Shown here: one piece after another, positions 23,386-34,599 of the stretch
Numbering within the stretch: the first letter of the stretch is position 1
How the letters are laid out: every line of letters starts with the position of its first letter
Assembly: GCA_027625915.1 (NCBI GenBank)
Contig: JANTQA010000032.1
Span: 15,516,001 to 15,580,000 of the forward strand
Source: Anaeramoeba flamelloides
Taxonomy: Eukaryota > Metamonada > Anaeramoebidae
Direction of reading: 5' to 3'
Length of the DNA: 64,000 nucleotides
The notes under the pieces: model-generated
The model's input: only the letters and a program-made list of their open reading frames with translations
Database searches by the model: none
What the model was told of the DNA's origin: nothing
Position numbers and translations under genes: made by a program

Positions 23386-26300
23386 ATGAGCAAAAGCCAA
23401 TCAAAAAAAAACGATGAAAATAGCACTGAATTAAATGGTGAAACTCTTCTTTTAGATCAGCAATTGACTGATTTGTTTGAACGAGAAATTCTCCCTGAAA
23501 ATGAAGTCGATCAAATATGCCAACTAGCAGAAGAAATTTTCTTAAAGGAAGGAAATATTGTATATCTCAAGTCACCAATTGTAGTTTGTGGTGATATTCA
23601 TGGCCAATTTAATGATCTTCAAACGATCTTTACAAAGATCAGCAATTATCGAACAACAAAATTCTTATTTTTAGGGGACTATGTCGATCGTGGTCAGTAT
23701 TCAATAGAAACAATCACCCTGCTTGTTGCACTTAAAGGTAAAGATTTTTCCAGAATCAAGTGCTACTGAATATTAATTCACACAAAAAAGGAGAGTAATG
23801 CTTTTTAAAACGATTGTTTTGAAACACTAATCGTGAATTAGTAATCAAAAGAATGCTTAACTTTTTTAAAAAATAACTTTCGGAATTTTACCTTTATCTG
23901 ATGGAAAAAAAGCGCAGGAATCAAAGTTTTCAAAAGTGTTGATCAGACTTGCTGGCCCGCTCTTTTAAGCATTCTGCGTGTCACTTTTGCAAACTTTTTT
24001 GCTAATCGCCTTTTTTTCCTAGCTTTAGGTTCCTTTTTCTTGATCAAAAATGGGTTCCTATTTATTTTGTGCCTCACCACAGCCAATTTGGTTTACAGAC
24101 ATAATGACATTTCAAATTTCAAATGGAAATTACTCGTTTCATATAATAATATCGTTTCCTATTTAATAAATGAAACATTTTTATTTCAAATCCCAAGATA
24201 TTTTTCGAGTAGAATGTATTGAAAAAAAGACCCGGACATCAAAATAAAATACCTGTGTCAAGATTTTTACTTGTTAATATTAGCGAAATTGTTGTGTAAT
24301 TTCTTTTATTTAAAATCAAAATCTTTTATTTAAGAATCAAACTTTTAAAATTCTAACCCAGTCACTCATTAGAATGACGATTAATTAAATTACACTTGCT
24401 CAAAAAACCATTTACTCAATCAAAAAACAAGAATAAAAATTATCATTTTCCTAATTCAGAGCAATACTCGATAAAACTCGATTTTTTTTCAAAATTAATT
24501 AGATCTACCTCAGTTTTCAAACAATTAAATGAGTATTCTATAGACATCTAGTTTAATGCACTTTCCGTAGGTTTATTACTTATTTATAATCAATAGGGTT
24601 ATTTAAAAAAAGGATTTGATTTTAAATATAAAAAAAAATTTTTCACAATTACACATCAATTTTCCGATGATTAACAATTAAAAATCTTGAAAGAAGTATA
24701 TTATTTTCATGTAAGGTATTTTTTTCAATACTATAATAATTATTTGTTGAAAAAATAAAAAGATCACACAAAAGAATAAAAAACAAAAATTGTATTAAAC
24801 TAATTGGCTTTCGCTTTTTAAACTTTGAGATTTGAAAGAGCTGAAAAGCAAGTTGTTACAAAATATCCCAATAATTACTTTTTTCAGATAACTTTTATTT
24901 TTTTTTTAATACCAGTAAAATCGAATTATATAATTAAAATTTTTTCTCAAAAGTTATAAAAGAAAGCTTGATTAAATTTCTAAAAATATCATTAGTAATT
25001 GATTTGTTCAAGATCTTGTGGGTTTTTTTCGACGAATTATAGAAAAATATTTTGGTAACTTGAAAATTTTCATTTCTTAATTGGAAAACAATAGTAAAGG
25101 GGAAATTGTCGATTTCAATAAATTTTAATACAAAGAGTAAACTGGACATTTCTGTTTGCGGCTCTTTTTTTGTGAGCTTGAATGAAAAGTACTTTTAAAA
25201 TAAAAAATGTTTCAAAAATATGTTTTTATTATTGTTGTTGTTCTTTGGCTACCGCTTTTTAAAAAATTATTTCTCTGGATTTAACAGATTCGCGATACTC
25301 GGCAATTATATCGTTCTTACAATACTTACTTGAAAATAATTTGAATATAAGCAGGCTATTTGAACCTAAAAAATCTTTGTTCTTAAGGAATTAGTTTTTA
25401 CCATAGAATTGTCTACAATGAATTTTTTTTTTTTTGAATTTAAGAGTGTTAATAGTTCTATAACTACTTCTTTTTGTGTAGATTGCCTGATTTTGTTAAA
25501 AAATGTGCTTTTTTTTTTAACGTTTTTTTTTTTTTTGTAAATGTTTCTCTTTTTCAAGCCAAATTCCTAAATATTTTATTTTGGATCAATTGTTTGATTT
25601 TAGTATTTTATCAGTATTTGGGTTCATTCCAAATTCTTGAATAATTATATATATTATTAATATTTTGTCAATTTCTGGAATAGTGGCACTTCCAGTATAA
25701 AATCAAATCTTCTGTAAACATTTGAACATGTTTTGCTAAATGGTTAATTTTTTTTTTCTATTTAAAAAATTGTTAATAAATTCAAATAATAAATATGATA
25801 AGTGTCTCCTTGATAAACCCCTAATCCAACCTTTTTATAATATTAACGAAATTTTTATTTTTTCATTTTTAATATATTTGCCCAGTGCACAGTGAACCAA
25901 TATATGACTAATTGTATCAAAACATTTTTTAAATATCAAATTGTAACAACAAAGAATTCCCCTTTTTTTTTATCGGTTATAAGTTTTCCAAATTCAAAGA
26001 ATAAATTTAAAACAACAATTATTGTATCTTTTTTTTTTTTTTTGAAAAAATCCAAATCGAGAATATGATACTAAACTCCAAGAGTCTTCGATATCTTTAT
26101 AAATCGGTTTTATAAAAAATCTTTTCAATGAGCTATTAATTGATATAGGGCAATAATTTAAGGAAATTACTTCATCACTGGCTTTGTTAATAAATAGAAT
26201 ATTTATTTCTTTAATAAAATAATTTTTTTCTTCATTTGGTTTATCAATCGAATACTAAAAAGTTTGTTCAATTCTTTTTAAGAAAATACAATGTTCTTTT

Positions 26301-29300
26301 TCATTCTTTTTTTTAGGTTTTAATTTGTAAAATTTTATTTTGGCAAAATCTTTTACTGATTTATTTTTTTAATATTTTATTAAATCGACATTCTTTTCTA
26401 ATGAAAAGACATCTTTTGTTTCAATTAGATTTATTGTATCAATTTTTTTAAAAACAATATTCTTTTATTAATTTGATAATTTTAATTTCAGCTTTTTTGC
26501 TAATCTCTTTACAATAATCAAAATAAGTCTTTTCTAAATTTTTATTATTTAAAATATTTTTTTTTCAAGGTCTTCTAATTTTATTAATTAATTTCAAATA
26601 TTTTACAATTAAATTCAAATTTAAATTTGTTTTTTTTTATTAATTTATACCATTTTATTTTCGTATTATTTTTTTGAAGTTTATGAATTAATTTTTTGCC
26701 CAAGAATAGATTTTTTATAAGAGTCAATGATTCTTCATTTTCTTTATTAATATTATAGACAATTCTTTCTTTTTGTAAAAATTGTTTTTTGAATTATTTG
26801 AAATTTTTTTAATTTTCTTTTTTATCTTTAAAAAAAAAAATAAAAAATATCAAAAATAGTGGAGAAAGACATCACTAATACTAAAAAATAAAATTGAAAA
26901 TTTCAAGTTCGATAAAACTACTACTTTCATTAACCTTTCATCATTAATAATAAAGTTTATTTGAAATATAATCATCCTTGCTGAACTTCAAATTCTTGAT
27001 GCTATTGTATTTATTGTTGTTAACAGTACAAACTTTTTTAAATAGTCTCTAATTGGGTAAAAAAAGGGTGTTTTTTTTTGGTAAAAGAATTTTAAATGGG
27101 TGTGGATGAATTTTGGTTCAATTCAACTTTGAGAATTTTATTTGAATAAGTAATAGTAAATAGTTTTAAAAATGTTATTCGTCTAATTAATCTGAAATAG
27201 AAATGGAAAAAATCACTGAAGATAAATATGGAATGTACGTCAAGTATCGTAGAGTTCCGTAGAGCACCGAGCTTTTCCAGGATTTAAAAGAATTGAGTAA
27301 AATCTATATGATTTTTCTGTATTCCTTTGAATTCTGGAAAAGCTAACGGCGGTTTTTTTTTTAATTTAAGAAATAAAAAAAAAATTTCAAAATTTTTCTT
27401 TTTATTTCTTAAATTAAAAAAAACCTAGCGACGGGTTTCTTGAGGTTTTCTGTTTTTTTGTATAAGTGTTCTAGGTTTTTTTGAGGTTTTCTATTTTATG
27501 TGTGAAGTGTTCTAGGTTTTTTTTACTTTAGAAATAAACCGAAAATTTATTAAAATTTTCGGTTTATTTCTAAAGTAAAAAAAACCTAACGAAAATCTAT
27601 TGATTTTCCACATAAATAGAAAACTCAAAAAAACCTAACGAAAATCTATTGATTTTCCAAATAAACAGAAAACCTCAAGAAAACCTAGCGGCACTTTTCC
27701 ATAATTCAAAGGAATAGAGAAAAATCTTTGATTGTGCCCAATTCTTTTAAATCCTGGAAAACATAACGGAAAGTACCCGTCAAGTGCCTAACTTTACCAG
27801 AATTAAAAAGAATGGAGTAAAATCTATATGATTTTACTCTAATATTTTTAATTCTGGAAAACCTAACGTTAAGTGTCCTAGGTTTTTTTTACTTTTTGAA
27901 ATAAACCGAAAATTTTAATAAATTTTCGGTTTATTTGAAAAATTAAAAAAAACCTAACGGAAAATCATAAAAAAAAATTATTTTTTTCAATCTAAAACAA
28001 TAAATAATTCTTTCATAGTCAAAATAATTGGTTCTTGATTTTAAAAATATTTATTAAATTTAAAATACTTTCGAAATATAATAAAAAAACCTCTTAACTG
28101 TGAAAAAAAAAAAAACATTTCGAATTTTTTACGATTCATTTTGAAAAAAATCTTTCTGAAAAATTGGATTTGTCAACTTAAATTTTAAAGTATCTTTAAA
28201 AATATTTTTTGATCAAAGATCTTTTATTTAGCAATAATGTTTATTTTAAGTAAAGTTAGTAAAAAGTGAAAAATTAGCAAATATTTAATTTTTTTTTCAA
28301 AAAATTTTTTCATGATCATGATCTCAAAACAATTTGTGTGAAAAATACAAAACTTCAAAATAAATTAATAATCATTCATCATTTCATTTATATTTATGTT
28401 TTGTAAATTTTAATATTTAATTATTCTTAATATTCTTAATTAGTGAGGTATCCAGATAATTTTTTTTTGCTCAGAGGGTAAGTATATATCTTCAGTTTTT
28501 TCAATTGCATTTTTCAATTCAAACTAAATGGAATATTAATTTAATTTTGTTTGCTGTTTTTTTTTTTTTTTTTTTTTTTTCTTTCATTTAGAAATCATGA
28601 AAGTAAACAAGTTTCCAAAATGTATGGGTTTTATGATGAATGCCTAAAAAAATATGGTAGTGCAAGTGTGTGGAAAACGTACTGTAATCTATTTGAATAT
28701 TTACCAATAACCGCAATAATCGATAACAAAGTAATGTATTTATTCCAATTTTTATTTTCTTGTTAATTTAAATTCAAGTATTTCGAAAAATATAAAAAAA
28801 CATTAAAAAGAAGAGAATTTTCTTTTTTACAAAGTTGATGTATCGCATTTGACAACTACTATTTTTTTTTAGAAAAACAATTTTTTAAAATCAAAATGAA
28901 AGATATGAATAACTTTTCAAAATATTTTTAAATTGAACTCTTGTTTCTTTTTTTTTTTCTTTTTGTCTTGAATATAACAAAACAAAAATTAGTAATTAAA
29001 AAAAAAAAGAAAAAAAAAATATTTTCAATTTTTAAAACACAATTTTATTTCCCTAAAAATAAAAGCAATTAGAGTTATTTTAATATTTTATTAAAAATTA
29101 TTATTACGAATATTTAATTATAATTATTAATTTTTTTTTTTATTCCATAAAAACTCACAATTCGGGGAAATTATTGTTTTCATTATTATGATGATTTTCA
29201 TTTTAATTTAATCCAAAAAATGATAATAAAATAAAAAAAATCATTAATAGATCTAAAACAAAAATAATCTAATCATAACATTTTTTTTTTTAGAAATAAA

Positions 29301-30926
29301 ATTTAATATTTTATAGAAACTATATTTCAAAAATTGTGACTTGACTGAAATAATAAGAATCTATCAAATATTCCCGAAAATACCCGAAAACCGAAAATAC
29401 TCGAAAATTTTTTAACCACGAAAAAACACTTTTTGAACAACTTCTATGAAACCCTGGTGCCTAATACTCAGTATAAAGGTAAATTTGGCCTTTATTTTCG
29501 AAAAATTTTTTTTTTTACTGAAAATATTTCAAAAATTCAAAAAAATTAAATTTTAGGGAATAGAATAGTATTCAACCCATTTTGTGTGAAAGGAATTGGT
29601 ATCCTGGATGACTGTAACATTTCTGATCATTTCGAAATGGTATTAACTAAATGAGAGAAAATATACTTGTAAAGAAATTTTCTAATTGTTTATCATTACC
29701 CATAATTTTGGAATATCAAATACAATCCAAAAATAACCGAGTAATATCTAATCGTACAACACTTACCCATATCCTACATAAGGTGACACAAGCCAAACTT
29801 TATTTAACTTCATATTCCATAAAAGGAACTGGTTTAACCAAAACAGACCCATACCAAACCAAACACAACCCTTACCAATACCCTGACATACCTATAAACT
29901 TACCCTAATAAGTACCAACAATTACACAAATATACTGAAAAGGTACCAAAACCTCTTTAGAGGGGTTTAAAGTAGAAAATTCAAAAAAAAAATATTTTGT
30001 CTGAAAGTAAAATTGTTATTTTACCGTTCAACTGCGTCTACTGACACTAGGGTTTCTTGAAGTTGTCCATAACGTGTTTTTATGTGGTTAAAAAATATTC
30101 GGGTATTTTCGATTTTTGGGTATTTTCGAGAATATTTCAAACAGCCAAATAATAAATTTTAGAAAAATTATTCTGTAGTCTATAATTGTAAATAATTTGT
30201 AAATTCTATTAATTATTTACTTTTTAAATATTATAAACTGATAAAAGCCGGATATTATAAAAATTATAAAAAATAAAACCAAAACTTAAAAACAAGTGGA
30301 TTCCAATTATTGAAATGAGCATTGCGGATTTTTTATTTCTGAACTTTCACTGAAAAGGGTTTTACAAGAAGGTTTATAGATAATATAAACACACGTTTCA
30401 CTTAAAGGATACCTAACCAAAAACGAATTTTTTTTTTTTTTTTTTGAAGAATCAGACAAACATAAGATTGTTTAGAAATAAGAGAAATAATAAATTTCAG
30501 ATTAGAGTTAATATCGATAAAAGAAATACCCAAACAAACTATAAATTTTCAAAAAAAAAAAAAATTTGGGGCACTTTCATTGAAACGTCGTGTGCAAAAT
30601 TTCTCGATTTCTTTGGAAAATTCAAAGTGTTGACAAGAAGATTTTTTAATTGTGAATGTATTCATTTTAAAAGAAAATACAAAGACTCTATTTTCTTAAT
30701 GTTAATTTAAAGTTTCAAACATTTTTTTTTTCAAATTTAATTTTTAAAAAGAAAATAAAAACTAAAAAAGAAGAAAAAGAAAAGAAAAGAAAAAAAAAAA
30801 AAAAATTGACTAAATTAGAAAAAATGATCAGATCGAAAAATTGGAAATTTATTTTGAGAAGAATACTCAATTAAACTCATTGAATGTGTTTTATTTCTTC
30901 AATAAAACTTGCCCCCCTTTGACTGA

Positions 30927-30957
<31 letters not shown>

Positions 30958-31863
30958 CTTTAAAATACAATAAAAAGTCTCAATTTTCTTTCTTATTATT
31001 GGTATATCTAAGATCTTTTTTTTTTTCGGCCTGATCTTTTGCAAAAAAAAGTATCAAAAAAAAATGAAAACTCAAAAAAAAATGAAAACTCAAAAAAAAA
31101 GAAAAAGAAAAACAAAAACAAAAACAAAAATGATTAGAAAAATTTAAAATATTTTTTAAGAATAATGGAATAAACCGTATAAAACCACTCCTATTAACAT
31201 TATAAAGTTAGTAAGCATTTTTGAAAAATAGTTTATTTTGATGATTGAATTAAAATCAAATCAAATCAAATCTTTTTGTTAACCAAAACAAATTGAGATT
31301 AAAAAAAAAAAAAAAAAACTTTTGGTATAAAAAGAAACACATAAGTCAAACTCAAAAAAAATACAATATAAATGTTAACTTGAATAAATTATTACAAAAA
31401 AATTTTTTTCTGAATTTAATAATTCAATTTATTATCTACTAATCTTTTTAAAAATAAAAAATATAATTAGATTTTTGCAATACATGGTGGGCTTTCACCA
31501 AATTTGAAAACAATCGACCAAATCCAAAATCTAGATAGATTTAGGGATATTCCAAATTTTGGTTTATTATGTGATCTGATGTGGAGCGATCCTGGAGAAA
31601 CAAATGGATTTAGTGAAAATACTCGTGGGGTAGGTTGCACCTTTGGACAAGATATCACAAAAAAATTTTTAAAAAATAATAACATGGAATTGATAATAAG
31701 GGCACACCAATTACAAATGGGGGGTTATTCGATTAAACATAATAAAAAGTTAATTACCATTTTTTCTGCTCCAAATTATCAAAACCAATTAAATAATTTA
31801 GGTGCTTTTATGAAAATAGATGAAAACTTATCTTATTCGTTTGTCCAATTTCGTAAAAAATAA
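23386..31863 (+). CDS. PP2A-like serine/threonine phosphatase catalytic subunit, four exons, 305 aa
   Basis: Metallophosphatase of the PPP family. I read exons 23386-23737, 28444-28477, 28592-28730 and 31471-31863; all introns are GT-AG, and the joins restore family motifs (ALK-VRYPD, LLRG-NHES, DNK-IFAIHGG). The 34-bp exon 2 encodes [10 protein letters not shown]. Metal-binding and catalytic motifs are all present: GDIHGQ (69-74), GDYVDRG (97-103), GNHES (129-133), HGG (180-182) and RAHQ (252-255). Length fits PP2A/PP4/PP6 (about 305-310). Odd points: [13 protein letters not shown] replaces the usual SAPNYCYRCGN, and the chain ends VQFRKK without the PP2A tail TPDYFL, so carboxymethylation of a terminal Leu is not possible. 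Introns are 4706, 114 and 2740 bp; the first and third hold transposons. It looks functional but divergent. Confidence 0.9.
24214..24732. mobile_element. TIR element family F, copy 1, in phosphatase intron 1
   Basis: Begins TGTATTGAAAAAAAGAC and ends GGTATTTTTTTCAATAC. The outer arms match 54582-55053 in the same orientation (TTGTTAATATTAG near the left, AAAGGATT.GATTTTAA near the right). The central part with TTTTTATTCTTGTTTTTTGATT is in the opposite orientation in the two copies, so the middle has flipped in one of them. Confidence 0.6.
25366..26860 (-). mobile_element. Decayed LINE reverse transcriptase, antisense in phosphatase intron 1
   Basis: On the minus strand, scattered frames carry non-LTR reverse-transcriptase motifs in the right order: [17 protein letters not shown] at about 26115-26170 (family NYRPISL), a YQGDTYH / [13 protein letters not shown] segment at about 25775-25850 (QGDPLSPLLF..FINDL), MFTEDLILY at 25692-25721 (FADDLILY catalytic box), KYLGIWL at about 25555-25575, and then a Lys-rich thumb to 25366. 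Upstream, [19 protein letters not shown] at about 26620-26700 probably belongs too. Many stops and frameshifts; clearly dead. The order of motifs excludes chance. Confidence 0.75.
27271..27955. repeat. Array of tandem and nested hairpins in phosphatase intron 1
   Basis: At least six hairpin units lie back to back: 27271-27343, 27351-27425, a three-level nested set (outer 27434-27685, middle 27473-27636, inner 27514-27586), 27694-27761, 27797-27857 and 27880-27955. Nearly every unit ends in CCTAACG, CCTAGCG or CTAACG, and several begin after AAGTGTTCTA, AAGTGTCCTA or AAGTGCCTA. Two arm types recur: one around TTTTCCAGAATT.AAA.GAAT, one around TTTATTTC...GAAATAAA with CCGAAAATTT. In the nested set each left arm is a 40-bp direct repeat and each right arm a 50-bp direct repeat containing GAAAATCTATTGATTTTCC. 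Confidence 0.85.
29357..30146. mobile_element. Long-TIR MITE family M, copy 3, in phosphatase intron 3 (790 bp)
   Basis: Flanked by a perfect 9-bp target duplication AAATAATAA (29348-29356 and 30147-30155). Ends carry ATATTCCCGAAAATACCCG and the complement. This copy defines the true element ends, which the other two copies follow. The short open frame at 29651-29908 inside it is not a gene. Confidence 0.9.
30444..30710 (+). other. Short open frame in phosphatase intron 3, doubtful
   Basis: An 88-codon Lys/Phe/Asn-rich frame with no known motif. The segment about 30570-30720 resembles 33150-33300 (both run into TTTTCTTAATGTTAATTTA), so this is more likely part of a dispersed repeat than an exon. 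Confidence 0.2.
30936..30957. repeat. (TA)n microsatellite
   Basis: AT dinucleotide run in intron 3 of the phosphatase gene. Confidence 0.8.
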
Positions 31864-33926
31864 ATTGAAAATTAATTTTATTACAAATGTACCCTAGTCA
31901 TATTTTTGAAAAAAATAAATTTTTTTAGAAAAATAGAGCCAATGATGATTTATTTATGCTTTTTATTTTGAGAGTACAGTCTGGGGAAAAGGAAAACGAG
32001 AAAAAAAAGTTAAACAGGATTTTTAATTGGGAACATTACCGAAAATGCAAAGTAAGATCAATTGAAAAAAAAAATGAATTAAGACAAAATGGGAGATTAA
32101 ATTCAATATTAATTTTTATAATACTATGTTTTAGTCAGGATTTTTATTTGATTGACCAATCATTAAAAATTTTGTTTGAAAAAATTGACTATTTTTGAGA
32201 TCTCCAAAACCACACAAATAGTTTCAATACGAAAAGTATATCTAAATCGAGTTTTTTCATTCGATTGGGAATAATATAATGTATTATTCTTTGAAGTTAA
32301 TTCGTTTCTTCTTTTTATTGACTTTTCTTTTCATTTTGGGGTTCAATTAAGGTTTACAATTAACAAACGGGTTGTCCTTTTTTTCCCCATTTCACTTTTT
32401 TTCCCAAATGGTTATATTAATTTTATATTCTAACGGAAAAAAAAATTAACAATTTTAATTTTAATAACTCATAAAATAGAACAACTAAGATTGGTTAATT
32501 AGTTATTACAATATCAAAATCGTGTTTAGAAAAATTTTCAAAATAATTTCAAAATAAAGATAATAAAATAAAAATTATTTTAAATTTCCATTTTATTGTT
32601 ATTACTATTTAATAACTAAAAAAAATCAAACCAATATTTAAAAATTTGTATTCCATCCGAAAAATAAAGTAGAAATAATGAATTTTTTTTATTTAAAATA
32701 TCTGCACATTTATTACAATCTGAAGATAGAAAAGAATAATTTATTGGGAAATTCTATTTTTTTTTATTTAACTTTGATATGAAAAAAAAATTACTAAATC
32801 AAAGTTTTTTTTGGTTATGAATACTTGAAAAATAAAAGAGGATAATAAAAGATTGGATTTTGATGTTATTTATCTTTCACCTAGTCTAGAAATCAACAAA
32901 TTTTTATAGACCTTTTGAGTATAACAATTGTATATTTCCTCTCCACAAATTCAAATTTCGTTTCATTCAAAAATCCCGATCCAAAAATGAAAATTTTAAT
33001 TTTTTTTGTAAGAATCAACTAATCTGATGTTAATTAGGAAGAAATAAGAGAAAAACTAAAATTTAAATTTGAGTTAATTTTCATCAATGAAATACCTTAA
33101 TAAACTACAAATTGATCTAAAATAATATAATTAGAACATAAGGTGAAATATCAATGAAAAGTTTTGTTTAATTTTTCTCAAGTTCTTGGGGAAATTAAAA
33201 ATGTTTATAATAATATTTTTTTTAATATTAAGTGAAAGTGTTTTATAAGAAATTACATAGTCTCAATTTTCTTAATGTTAATTTAGATTTTCAATTTTTC
33301 TTTTAATAAATCTAACTTTTTAAAAAATAAAATAGAAAAAAAAAAAAGGATCAAAAAAAAATCAGAAAAAAATAATCAAAAAAAATATCAAAAATTTGAA
33401 ATAATTAAAAAAATAGATCTTGATCTAAAAGTGAAAAAATTATTTTGAGAAAAATCTAGGATGAAATGTAAAGAATTTATTCTATTTCTTCAATAATCTC
33501 AGACTTTTGAACTGATAAAAAGTTTCTCTTTAAAATAGACTTTATTTTGATTTAATAAAACAGATTTTAAAATTAAAAATGAATTTATGAATATCATGCT
33601 GAATTAAATACATTTTTCTCCTATTATTTGAAGTATTTTTTTAAGATAAAGTAGAAAAATTAGAAATTAATTTTTATATAAAATGATCAATCAAATCTAG
33701 ATAAGTTTGAAAATTTACCTATTAGTTTGAAAAGTTAATAATTAAAATATTTGTAAAATTTAAATCAAATTAAAAACTTTCAGAGAATAATTTTATATTT
33801 CTTTTTTTAGAAAAAAAATTCACAGTTCTTCATAATTAAGAACACTAAAAAAAATATATAATATTAAAAATAATAAAAAAATAAATAATAATAATTATAA
33901 TAAAAAAGATAATGAAATATCTGAAT
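31864..33926. other. 2.1-kb interval without a recognisable gene
   Basis: The 80-codon frame at 31956-32198 is Lys-rich and featureless. Part of this interval (about 32080-32425) is repeated at 49235-49555, and about 33150-33300 is repeated in intron 3 of the phosphatase. Convergent 3' ends of the phosphatase and the giant coiled-coil gene meet here. Confidence 0.5.
32080..32425. repeat. Dispersed repeat R, copy 1
   Basis: Shares with 49235-49555 the ordered blocks AAAATTGACTATTTT.GAGATCTC, ATTATTCTTTGAAGTTAATT, TTTCATTT and CAAATGGTTATA, separated by diverged sequence. The family is unknown; it may be the 3' part of a LINE, since the second copy lies shortly after a LINE tail. Confidence 0.5.
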
Positions 33927-34592
33927 TTAATTTTGAATAAATTCATTTTCTAATTGATTTAAATTGTTTTCTAATTCATACATTTTTTGTTGAAAATCAA
34001 ATCTATTTTTTCTATTTTGTTGAAGAATTTTTTTTTGTTTTTCTAAAAAAGTTTTTTGTGGTTTATTAATATTAATTTTTTCTTGTTTCAAATATTTTGA
34101 AGAATTATTATTTTGAGGTACTTCTTCAAAATTGGTTAAAAAGATTTGGTTATTATTATATTGGTTGATATTATTTCGATTTTTGTTAGTAGTATCATAA
34201 TCGTTATCATCATGATCAGAGTTAGAGTTATCAGAATTAGAATCATTTTCATTTTCATTATCAGAATCAGAATCAGAATTAGAGTCATATGGAACCTGAT
34301 CAAGATCAAGTTCAGAATCAGAATTAGAATCAGAATTTGAATTATTATTATGTTTAGTAAAATCAACATGATTAAAATCGTTTTCATTTTTGTTTATATT
34401 ATTTTTATTAATTGTTTTCTTTGTTTTTAATTTTTCTAATAAAGATTTTAATAAATTATTTTGTTTGATTTGTGAATTTAAGTTAATTTCAAGGTTTTCA
34501 TTATTTTTTTGTAATTTGAAATTTTGATTTTCTTTTTGTTTGATTTTTTTAATATTTTTTAAATTTTTCAAATTATGGTTTTTTGCTTTCAT
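33927..34592 (-). CDS. C-terminal-most open segment of the giant coiled-coil gene
   Basis: 221 codons: a Lys/Asn-rich coiled coil, an Asp/Ser/Asn acidic tract (SDSDSDNENEND and similar, coded at about 34205-34345), then a Gln-rich coiled coil ending in LENEFIQN. It is the last of several open segments downstream of 36466-40467 that follow each other in different frames. Probably not an independent gene, although it has its own ATG. Confidence 0.45.
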   Translation of the reverse strand: MKAKNHNLKNLKNIKKIKQKENQNFKLQKNNENLEINLNSQIKQNNLLKSLLEKLKTKKTINKNNINKNENDFNHVDFTKHNNNSNSDSNSDSELDLDQVPYDSNSDSDSDNENENDSNSDNSNSDHDDNDYDTTNKNRNNINQYNNNQIFLTNFEEVPQNNNSSKYLKQEKININKPQKTFLEKQKKILQQNRKNRFDFQQKMYELENNLNQLENEFIQN

Positions 34593-34599
34593 TTTTTAA

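Noticed and set aside
24040-25149. Short frames inside phosphatase intron 1 (24040-24222 plus, 24934-25149 minus)
   Set aside because: No splice-compatible match to the phosphatase and no domain. The first partly overlaps a TIR element.
27271-27955. CRISPR-like array
   Set aside because: The repeats are hairpins of different sequence, partly nested, with no equal spacers, in a eukaryotic intron.
29651-29908. 85-codon frame inside the long-TIR MITE copy in intron 3
   Set aside because: The same frame is not kept in the other two copies of the MITE, so it is not a selected coding region.
31956-32198. 80-codon frame downstream of the phosphatase
   Set aside because: Lys-rich with no motif; its 3' part lies in a dispersed repeat.
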